Below are positions 13,601-23,929 of a DNA stretch of 64,000 nt, piece by piece. The DNA comes from Calonectria ilicicola (Eukaryota > Ascomycota > Sordariomycetes > Hypocreales > Nectriaceae), in the NCBI GenBank assembly GCA_020809705.1, contig CP085831.1, positions 4,092,001 through 4,156,000 on the forward strand, written 5' to 3'. The first letter of the stretch is position 1. Each line of letters begins with the position of its first letter. The notes under the pieces were generated by a model, which saw nothing but the letters and a program-made list of their open reading frames with translations, made no database searches and was not told the DNA's origin. The position numbers and the translations under genes are program-made.

Positions 13601-16506
13601 AGTATAATAAAGATATTAATTTTATAAAAGTAATCCTTTATTTTATTAATTAATAGTAGTAAAGTATAATCTTTAATAATAATATTATTAAGTTATTAGT
13701 AGTTTATAATAAAGTATAATTTTCTATTTTTTTTAAATATAAATATAATAAAATAATTAACTTTAGAGTTTAAAATATAAATATATCTTTTTTTAAGTAT
13801 ATCTTAGATATATTCCTTTAAAATATTAAGCTTAATTTAATTAAGATTATAAATAAAGTAAAATTAGATATTAGATCTATTTTTAAAAATAATTTTATAA
13901 TTTTATTAATTAAACTTAAATAATCTAATATCTAATTCTTTTATAAAGAGTTTTTTATAGATTTAGTATTATAAAAGTATATTATATAATCTATTTATTT
14001 CTATTTTAACCTTTATCTTTTTAAGATTTTTATTAATTTATTAGAATTATATTCTAAAGTATATAATAATCTATTATTATTATCTTTTCTAATTATTCTT
14101 ATATTTATATTTTATTTCTTTAGATAATAAAGATTCTCCTTTACTTATATCTTTTACTTAATTAAGGCTAGAAGTTCAAGATATCTTATTATATTTTATA
14201 AAAATATTACTAATTATATTATATTTCTCAAATATTTATATCTAGTTAGTATACTAGCAAATATTAGGGTTATATTAATATAACTATAGGTATCTTAAAA
14301 CTAGATTATATTATCTAATATTAATAATATTAAAGATTATTCTTTAGTTTTTTTCTTTAATAAAGACTTTTAAGTAATTAATCTTTTTATTTATAATACT
14401 ATTATTATAACCAAAAGAGATTCCTTTTATATTAATAATTTTATATAGATTAGCTTTTATTATCTATAATAGCTAAAATTGGTTAATTACTTAAGAATTA
14501 ATATAATTTTATTTAACTCTACTATCTACTATAATATTATATTACTTCCCTTTAATTCTTACTTTTATTTTTAATTATTATTAAAATTGCTCTTTAATTA
14601 TAAAGTATAAAGCTTTTTTAAGGAATTCTTTTAATAACTTTAGGGGTTATTACCCTAGCCGCTCCTGCTGCTCTTCTATAGGGGGCTCTGCTTATTTTTT
14701 AATTTTGCTTAATACTAGGCTATTGCTTTATTTAGTATATGGATATTATACTTAGGGTCTTGGTATTCATTCTAGGGTAGCTTGTTATAATTAGAGAACT
14801 TAAGCTCTTTTAATTTTAATATAATAAATTAGTAGTAGAGGTTTCTTTTTATAACTTTATACTAGTTGAAGTATCTTTTATAGATATAATAAATAGCTAT
14901 ATCTTCTACCTTAATAGGAAAGCATATTACTTTTTATTTTTATTCTATATAGGCAAAATAGTTATAATTATAGTAGCTTACTTATAAAATTTCCTTATAT
15001 TTTTTATATACTATATCTAGTTAGGGGTCATTCTCTGGGTATTAGATTGGTTAGGGGTTAAGGTTTCCTAGTTGCTACTTGCTTCAGGCTAGTAGGAATA
15101 CTTTATCTCTATCTTACAAGGGTTCCTTAATTTATTATGCCATTTTCTATAGATTAGTTGTCTATCTTTTTTCCTATTTTTATTATAAGTATAAATGTCC
15201 TACCATATTAGGGCTTTATTAATATAGACATCTAATATAGATGTAGGGATTCTTATTTTTTAGCTTATTTTAACTATTTGTATAGTAAGCATGCTTTTCT
15301 CTCTTCCTAGGTTAACTATACTTTATAGATAGCTTTATTAACTTCTTATTATAGAATAAGCTTAATTTTTTATAATTTATAATTTTTTTTTATTATTTAA
15401 TAATAGTAATTAGTTTATATTTAAAAATAATAATAAAAATAATTTTTCTTATAATATCCTTTTTTCCCTCTAGTATCAAGATCTATTGATTTTTTATAGT
15501 ATTAAGTTATTTTTATTCTTCTAATATAGGTTTAAATTGATTTTTTATTCTTAAGGAGTAATATTTAAAGGATTTATATTCTTTCTTTTTATAATTAAAG
15601 TAGGTAATCTTACTTTTATTATAGCCTTAAGTAATACTAAGTTCTATTAATTCTAAATAGATCCTATATATAATACTTTATTACTTATTCTAGGTTTTTC
15701 CTTTATTTAGAATATATAAGGTTTTATTATTTTAGGTATATTCTTTGTATTAGTTAAATTATCTTTTATTAATCTTAATAATACTTTTAATATATTTTAA
15801 GAGTTTTTTTAATCAATCTTTTTTATAGATTTTATTTTTAATTTTATTTTTTAAGCCTCTATAATAAAGTTCTATTAATATATTATTATTTTAAATTATT
15901 TATACTATAATTCTTTTAAACTTAGCTAAATATTAATTATAAAATTTTATTTATTTAAGCTTATATAATTAATTTATAATTTATTATTTTATATTAATTA
16001 TATTAAAATTATCTTTAATAATAATCTTAAAATTTTCTTAATCTCTAAAAATCTCTTAAATTTCTTTAATTTAATTAATATTATCCTTATTTTCTAAATA
16101 ATCTCTTATAATAGATTTAAACTATACTTCTATATCTTCTTAAAGAAAGATTTTAATATATAATACTTAGGCTTTAGGAGTTACAAGTTAGATTAAAAAA
16201 AAACAAAAGTATTCTTTTATTTAGATAAGGAAAGGGACTATATTAGCAGCTTTTTTTAAAAAGCTTCTAAGATTGGAGATCTTAGAATTTTATTAATATC
16301 TTTACTTTTATTTTCTTTAATTATAGTAGTTCTAGCTTCTTTTACTTTAAGTTAAGCTTATATATTTATAAATTTTTTCTTAATTTATTATAATTTTATA
16401 ATTAATTTAATATTATTAAGAGAAGTAATAGTAATAAGGTTTTTTCTAGATATTATTATTACTTAATTATTAATATAAATAATTAATTAAATAAAAGCTT
16501 TTAATA

Positions 16507-16901
16507 TATAATAATCTAATTAATTTTTAACTTAATAAATTAATTAAAATAAAAGGTTTATTATTAATAGAATAATTAGATGTATTATAGTAAATAAAGT
16601 AATAGAAGTATTATATTAAGTAATAATTAATTATAATTAAAATAACTAAATTATATTAAAAGCTAGATAGTATTAGCTATAAGGGTAGATTCTAACCTAT
16701 CTATATACTATTATTTAATAGGCGCTTACTATATTAATTCTATCTAATATATTGGTGATTAAGGTAGTGATTATAAGGTAATCACCAATACTACAAGTGA
16801 TTGCTTGTGAGCGCTTCCTTATTGGTTGGTATGGGGCTATAGGGTAGGTGAGCATCGTTTCTGCCTTGTTTGACCGCCCAGGCGTGTCATGGGTCATAAC
16901 A
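16507..16901 (-). repeat. 5' LTR of element C
   Basis: On the minus strand it starts TGTTATGACCCATGACACGC and ends in a RIP-shifted form of GACTGTTACA at 16507. The first approximately 190 bp (16,710-16,901) keep normal GC content while the rest is AT-shifted, a sharp mutation boundary inside one LTR. A short open frame here is only this unmutated LTR. Confidence 0.82.
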
Positions 16902-19034
16902 TAAACTAGATTTTACCTTAAAAGCAAATCTACTCCTAATATCCTAGATAAATATTATAATTATATTGTAGTAAAATATCTATTATTATCTAAAGCTATA
17001 TGGTAAATATTATTATTCAATATTACCTTTAAAAAGCCTCTAGTTTAAGGTCTATTAATATATTTAGAAAATTAGTAATTTAATTAATTAATTTAATCTT
17101 TTAATTAATTATTTATATTTAAGTTATTTTAGTATTTTTAGAGATTATTATATTATTCTTTTATTAATCTTATATATTTAAGGTTTTATAATAAGTATTA
17201 TTATATTATCTTATTACTTAATTATCTATTAAAATAATATTAATAATTTATTATAAATACTTAAATAAAAAAGAATATAAAATAAAAAGTCTTAATATAA
17301 TAGTAGAAGGGAAATTTAATAATATATATATATATTATATATCTATATATTAAAGAATTATTTTATTTTTATTTATTACTCTAAAACTAACCAGCCTTTA
17401 TATTCTTTAAATTAAGATTAATTAAAGGAGTATAATATTATATATACCAAAAAGCTATTATAGTAATAAGGCTTTTTTAAAATATATTTAAAACTAAATA
17501 TATTATAAAAAAGACTATTATATATTTTAACTAATTTTTATAATTTTACTTTTTATTTACTTATTTATTATTAAACTTCCCCTTACTAACAATTGAATTA
17601 TAGGAATAATTCTATTCTATAATATTTACTAATTTTAATCTATATTATAAAATATATAAGATATAATTATATATATTATAATTAATATTATAAATCTTAT
17701 AATTTAATAATGTTATTTTAAAATAATATGATCTCCTAGAACTAGAATATATTAAATATAAAGTTAATATTGAGTTAGATGTTTTTGCATTATAATAAAA
17801 AAGGTTATTAGTATGTAGCTATTGATCTTATAAGGCTTTTAATATTAATTAATATTATATATTTAATATAATATATTATATTATTTTTAATAGTAGATAT
17901 TTCTTTCTTAATAAAAAGGCTAGGAGGGGTAAAATATTTCTAATATAATCCTTATATAATTGAATTTATAATAAAGATAAGGTAATATATATTATAGGTT
18001 TAATAGCTCTAAGTATTACTCTTTATAAATATAATTATATAGCTTATTCTATATTTAAAATTCTTATATTTAAAAATTTAACTAAATTAATTTTATTTAT
18101 CTAATTAATATTATCTTAGGCTAAGTTATTATATTATATAAGTTTTATATTATAGAAGGAATTTCCTATAACTAATAAAGTTACTATTAAATATATTAAT
18201 AAACTACTATATAATATTATTAATAATAATTATTTATTTAAGAATAAGATATTTATTAATATAAATAACTTTTAATAAATAATTTCTATTATATTAGCTA
18301 TAATAACATCTATTATTATATTTAATAATTTAATCTATTTATCCTCTTTATAATAATACTTTAAGATTTTACATCTTACTATACTAATAAGAATAATATC
18401 TAATCTATTATATTTAAATTAATTTAATAAAGTAAATAATAATATACTATTATATAATATTAAAATACCCTTAGATTATTTAAATAAAGTAAATTCACTT
18501 TAAAAGGCTATAGACTTTCTATTCTCTAATAAAATTATTATAAATTTATTATAATTTATCCTTTAGTCTTTCTTAAGTCTATTTAATATATAAATAGATA
18601 AGTTTAATAGTCTAATATTAAGATAATTATTTAATAATAAAGGTTAATATTATTTATATATTTTTAAATAATCTTATTTTATTAATATTTTAATCTTTTT
18701 TAAGAATATTTCTTAATATAAATTATATTAAGAAAATAAATAAACTTAATTAAAAAATACTTACTAATATTATTTCTAATTATCTAATCTTACTGAAAGA
18801 ACTAGATATTCCTTTTTATAAACTTTATTTTAAAGAAGAAGTAGTTTATATTTTAATAAGAAATTTATTTATTAATAAAGAATTAATAAAAAATATCTAA
18901 ATCTAAATTCTATATCTTAATTATTATATTATCTATATTTAAATATTATATATTATTATAATTAATTATAAAAATATTAAATTCTATCTTTTATATATTA
19001 ACTTTAATTTTCAATTAAGAATAATAAATTAAAT
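16902..19034. other. AT-rich block, no recognisable gene
   Basis: The sequence is extremely AT-rich with stops in all frames. The composition suggests further RIP-destroyed repeats, but I could not match it to a transposon family or to any other part of the window. Confidence 0.6.
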
Positions 19035-19078
19035 TAACATATATAATAAGCAAGCTAGTTAGACAAGCAAGCCAGTCA
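19035..19078 (+). repeat. Left terminal inverted repeat of the Fot1-like element
   Basis: It contains ATAAGCAAGCTAGTTAGA followed by CAAGCAAGCCAGTCA. It pairs with the right-end repeat apart from single C/T differences. Confidence 0.85.
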
Positions 19079-20854
19079 CTTTTTACTATACCCCAGTTTA
19101 TAACTAGAATAAAAATACTATAAAGCATTCAATTAATTAGTTCTAATCGCTATTCTCTTCTTTAAAGATCTTAATAACTACCTAATATATCCTTATATTA
19201 TAACTAGTCTTATTACAAGTCCTACAATACCTTCCACCCAGTTACACTGATTTCTCTTAATCACTACTTTATAATATTTCTGCTTATATTTATATATTAG
19301 CTTCTATTTGATTAATTACTTCTTTACTTACCTCTATTATTATTATCCTTTTATTTTATAATCTAGTTCTTTTTGATCTATAGCATTTGCTAAGTATCTT
19401 ATTTACTTATTAAAGATCCTAGATTTTAGCCTTTATTAATATTATTTTATATATAATAGTCTTTATTTCTTTAGAAAGTGATTATAATGTCTTAATAATA
19501 GATTTTAAAGAGATATTTTAAAGTCTTTTAATTTATTCTATAAAATATTTAAATTATAAGTTGGTCTTAATTATAGTTCTTGGAGTCTTTAAAATCCAAG
19601 AGGTAATAAATTTAATTATTTAATTAAATAGTATTAGAGTCTATAGTTATATATTAAGCTTTAATATAATATTTTTTAAATCTAGAGGATCAAGCCTAGT
19701 TCCTCTAAAACCTACTTTAATATTACTTTTTATAATAATAGTATTATATATATTATAAAATATTAAAAAGAAATTAGATTTTAAAATATAGGTTATAAAG
19801 TATTTAATTAAATACTCTATTTTTTTCCTATATATTATTTTTAATAGCCTAAAATATATAATATTAAGTAGCTAAAGTAGATATAATAAATTAGGTAATA
19901 TATAAAGTATAATAATTTAATTATCCTTATAATATTTCTTAAACTTAATTAAATAATAATTTTTATATTTATTAAAGATTAGAAAATAATAATAATTAAT
20001 TAATTAATTATTTATATAATAATTAAAGTATTTTAACTACTTTATATATATATTATTATCAATCTAGCTATTTTAAGTAATTATAATAACCTAATTATCT
20101 AAGAGGTTGCTTTCTTTATATTAATTAGTAAAATAATATTAATTAGTAGTAATAAGAAATAATAGAATAGCCTAGCCTTTTATATTAATAGCTTAAATTA
20201 TAATTATCCATTCTTAATTTCTAGGCTAGATTAGTTTTAGATTTGAATGCCTTTCTAAACCTATTATAACCATTCCACTTATAATAATACCTATTATAAA
20301 GCCAGTCTTATTAAAGTTATAAATATTATCTAATCAAATACTATACTTTCCTATTATATTAGCTATAAGTTAAAACTAATTACTAATTATCTTTAGATCT
20401 TTATATTTAACCCTTTTATAATTATATTTTTAAAAAAATCACATTTTAAGCTATAAGTAATATTTAATAAAATTTAAAGCTTAACACTTACCAACAAATA
20501 ATACATTTCGGTCTAAAAGTAATTAATCAGCTATTTCTTTAATACCATATAATTATAAAGAAAATCCTTATAAATCTAGGTCTAGGATAAATTGGATAAT
20601 AATCTCTTCCTTTAGATTAAATAGCTTATATAAATTAAGGATAGTATTATATTATATAAAGATATTATTCTTTTTATTAAGAAAGATATTATAAAAGACT
20701 TAGTAGATTTTTATAATATAATAGAGATTTAATTTTAGATTATTTTAATAGGCTTAAAGTATAAGAAGAATATTTAATTTATTTTTTTACTTTGATATGT
20801 TTAATAGTTAAGAAGCATTTGATTAAATGGTTTGTGATATATATGAGGGATTTT

Positions 20855-20898
20855 TGACTGGCTTGCTTATCTAACTGGCTTGCTTATTATATATGTTA
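20855..20898 (-). repeat. Right terminal inverted repeat of the Fot1-like element
   Basis: On the minus strand it reads TAACATATATAATAAGCAAG followed by CCAGTTAGATAAGCAAGCC, mirroring the left end. Confidence 0.85.
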
Positions 20899-21745
20899 TT
20901 TAATAATAATAATTTTCTTTATATCTAATATATATAATAATATTTAATAACTATTAAAGCCTTATACTAGATCAAGTTATTCTAGATCTTTAAATCTTAA
21001 TATTTATATATAATTAATTATATATTAATCTTTTATAAGTATAATAATACTTAGATCTTTAAATCCTTTTAGTTTAGGATAATAAGGAAAAGAAAATTAT
21101 AAATATTATATTTTATAAATTACTTTTAGATTAATAGATTAGCTAGATTGGAAATAATATAATAATAATTTAAGTTTTTTTAATTTAATCTTTTAAAAAT
21201 AATAATATAATAATATAAACTATTATATTTAATATATATTATTATTAAATTATAGATATATAGTTATTTAGCTAAATACTAATATTATATAATTAACTAA
21301 CTCTTATTTTAATTCTTCTATTTATATATCTTTTTTTCATTTTTAATTATATTATAATTATAAAAGATAAAATAACTTTATTTTTACTAAAACTTATAAA
21401 TACAATCTATATTTAGGATTTTATTAATAATATTTTACCAAATAGCTCCTAACCTAATACTTTAAATTATATAGAGATTTACTTAAATATTAATATCTTT
21501 CTAAAAAATAAATTTTATAATCTTAATATAATTATAAAACCTATTTATACTTATATATAAGTATATCTTAAAGTAATAAATTGATCTTTATATATAATAA
21601 ATATATTTTTTTATATTAATAAGTAATTTATAATTAGCCTAACCTTAGAAGAAAACCTTAAAATTATTATCTATATATTAAGTATAGAAAGATATATATT
21701 AAAAATTAATAATTAAATAATAATAAAATATTAATATTAAAAAAA
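20899..21745. other. AT-rich block, no recognisable gene
   Basis: RIP-like AT-rich sequence without open frames. I see nothing that identifies its origin. Confidence 0.6.
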
Positions 21746-21930
21746 TGTTGGATTCAAAGGGAAGGTGGGTTTTAGCACTAGTGCCGGGTCTCTAGGGTGT
21801 GTGTGAATCTTGCTTGTTTTGCATCTATCTAGGCTAGCCTGTGGTGTTTATGTGTGTGTGCGTAGGTCACCTGACCCACAGGGCTGCTGCCTAAAGCAGC
21901 CGAGCCTGCTGTTGCAGACTGGTTCCAACA
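21746..21930 (+). repeat. Short LTR-like insertion that escaped RIP
   Basis: This 185-bp segment has ordinary GC content inside an AT-rich desert. It starts TGTTGGATTC and ends GGTTCCAACA, so the ends are the TG..CA inverted pair TGTTGGA/TCCAACA typical of Copia-type LTRs. It is flanked on both sides by AAAAA, compatible with a 5-bp duplication, although the A-rich context makes that weak. No coding capacity. Most likely a solo LTR or a small non-autonomous element that arrived after RIP had acted on the surroundings or was too short to be a RIP target. Confidence 0.75.
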
Positions 21931-22564
21931 AAAAAGGTACTTTAATAATATTTTAAATTTTATAAAATATTAAAAGAATCTTTTAAAATAATAATATTTA
22001 ATAATTATAATATTTAATTTTATTAATAAATAATTTATAATATTAATAGAGAATTATATATTTTATAACTTTAAATTAATTAACTTTATTTATAATCTTA
22101 TAAAAAAAAATAATTAAATTTATAATATTATACTTTAATAAATTAATTAATTATTTATATTTTAAATTTAACTTACCTTTTAAAAACTTTATTTTAAAAT
22201 AAATCTATCTTACTATAAATTATAATTAAAAAAAATAAGATTATTAAAATAATTAAATTCAATTAAATCTAATTAAATAATCTAACTTAATATACTTATT
22301 ATAATTAAATTAAAATTATATAAAAAAAGAATTTAATAATATATTATTATTAATATAAAATATTAATAATAATATATTAAACCCTCTCTTTACTTTACCC
22401 TATAAACTCCAAAAAAAACAATACCAGAGCTACACTAAATAAAATACAAACATATAATTTACTATTATATAATAAAATAGAAACTATTTTTTTTTTTTCA
22501 AATAATATCCAGGGCGCGGAGCGCAGTATTTTCTCGTTAAACGTAAGCGCTGCTACAGAAATGA
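21931..22564. other. AT-rich block ending at the border with gene-rich DNA
   Basis: The AT-rich sequence continues to about 22,495, then composition changes abruptly at CCAGGGCGCGGAGCGCAG (22,510). No feature seen. Confidence 0.6.
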
Positions 22565-23176
22565 CATTTTATTCAATATTTTAACGTGACCTGTCCAGAG
22601 GATTTGAGAACCACCAAATACATGTGGACAGTGAGCTTGGAGGTCGCCAGTTCACATACGAATATAAGTCTCACCAACATCGACGATGCGGATTTCAAGT
22701 TGGCGTTATATAACGCCAGTAATTTTGGCGACCATACCTTTTCTCGAAGCTTCAAAATTACCAGTCTCAAAGCGAGTACATCTACTTTTTCAACCACTGC
22801 GGCTGAATCAATACAAGCGATTCCTTTGGAAACATCTTCTGCCTAAACATCTTCCACGCAAACATCCTCCTTGCAGACATCCTCCTCGCAGGCATCTACT
22901 GCACTGGCATCCTCATCGGCAAAATCAAGCTCTCTGAGCGAAGGTGCCAAAGCGGGTATTGCTATCGGCTCAGTTCTCAGCTTATTTCTCATCCTGGCTG
23001 GTATAATATACTTCTGGCACAAGTATTGGTCACCAGTTAAGGCCAACCGCAGTGGTAGGCGATCATGGCCTGTCAGCTTGCTCCTGCACCCTACTCCTAA
23101 TAGTGGCAGTGATTTTCAGACACATGACTCTTCCAAAGTTCATTTTGGACATAACATCACCGTCCACCGAGCTTAA
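22565..23176 (+). pseudogene. Remnant of a Ser/Thr-rich single-pass membrane protein
   Basis: One frame runs from 22565 to the stop at 23174-23176 except for a TAA at 22844-22846. Before the stop it encodes a partial extracellular-type domain (NVTCPEDL near the start, several N-x-S/T sites). After it comes a Ser/Thr/Ala-rich linker, then GAKAGIAIGSVLSLFLILAG, a glycine-led transmembrane helix, and a basic cytoplasmic tail. That layout is common for fungal cell-wall or sensor-type proteins. No start ATG or signal peptide is present, and the frame begins at the edge of the AT-rich block, so the 5' end is lost or lies in an unseen exon. The stop could come from CAA by one C to T change, as RIP leakage would cause. 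Exact family not recognised. Confidence 0.6.
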
Positions 23177-23859
23177 TGAAGACTTTGCGAAAAGGGTCCA
23201 ACTTTGAAACAATGCGGCAGGAAAGCAAGACTGTGTTTAGCTAATTCGCGTCAGCTACAGTATAGGGTGACATAATACGAATAGAAAGATTATGCCCACA
23301 TTTGCAGTGGTACCCCTGCCTTGGTTTCATGGTGTCTTGTTCCTCCATGTATCAAGTATTAAGCAAAACAGATCAATCATTCTCCTCAAGCATGATTATT
23401 GTCTAGGCCATGAATCACAATTGATCCTATTAAAAGCTCACGTGGTGCAGTGCATACTGTGGTCCGAACTTTTTTTATTCTCCAGGTTAGGTTAAGAAAT
23501 TTTTTTTTTCTCTCTTGGCTCATTTCTACACTTCTAGCGCAATGTCCTCTGCCAAGACTCTGGTACCTCTGCCCAGCTCACCAGAGTGATTAATGCGGTC
23601 GTCGTAAACAGAAAGTAAAAATCAAAATTGTGGCCCGTTTTGAGTGTAGACTGCAGATTTCTTGAAAAGAGTTTAAAAATACATATTTAGTTTAATTCAA
23701 CTTCTTTGAATTCCCAAGAGTAGCTTTGCTGGCTGATGGGTGGGGTCTTTGACTAAGCGGGAGAAAAACGACAACTAACTTCCCGATCAATTGCGATTAG
23801 GTCGGTGCGGCAAAGCTTCCTGGCTTCCCCGCATTTCGGCATTTTAATAAGGGTTAGGC
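23177..23859. other. Intergenic, nothing recognised
   Basis: Short open frames here lack start context, family similarity or splice partners. The last part is the upstream region of the Zn2Cys6 gene at 23930. Confidence 0.5.
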
Positions 23860-23867
23860 TATAAAAA
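23860..23867 (+). promoter_or_regulatory. TATA box of the Zn2Cys6 gene
   Basis: TATAAAAA lies about 63 bp upstream of the ATG at 23930, in a GC-balanced upstream region. Confidence 0.5.
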
Positions 23868-23929
23868 GACAGCTATCCAAAAAGAAGCCGGCTGTTCCCT
23901 TTGTCTGAGTAGCCCAGCCAACCGCTAGA

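Larger units (their letters stand above)
10317..16901 (-). mobile_element. Ty3/gypsy retrotransposon C, inverted, RIP-eroded
   Basis: Read on the minus strand, this is the same or a closely related family as A and B. The minus-strand 5' LTR is 16507-16901, the interior runs 16506 down to 10648, and the partial 3' LTR is 10317-10647. The minus-strand order matches B: eroded gag near 16,300-15,400, reverse transcriptase near 13,500-13,900, integrase near 12,000-12,400. The inner half of its LTR differs from that of A and B although the ends and the AT-rich 3' half match, so it is a subfamily. All frames are broken. About 50 bp of its minus-strand 3' LTR end are missing here and should lie beyond element A, outside the window. 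Confidence 0.82.
19035..20898 (-). mobile_element. Fot1/pogo-type DNA transposon, RIP-eroded
   Basis: The block is bounded by long, nearly perfect inverted repeats (about 45 bp) containing AGCAAGC and AAGCAAGCCAGTCA: left end 19035-19078, right end 20855-20898. The length of 1,864 bp suits a Fot1-like element. On the minus strand, around 20,270-20,130, the residues YNFNKTGFIIGIISxGMV are followed by ERHSNLK and an EW..xI.AIN block. This matches the first catalytic-Asp region of pogo/Fot1 DDE transposases (normally NFDETGF), with the Asp codon changed to Asn and several Trp/Gln codons changed to stops, as RIP would do. A TA duplication is expected for the family, but the repeats themselves start TAACATATATA, so the exact boundary is uncertain. 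Confidence 0.85.

Noticed and set aside
16715..16897. Minus-strand 60-codon frame
   Set aside because: It is the unmutated part of the element C LTR.
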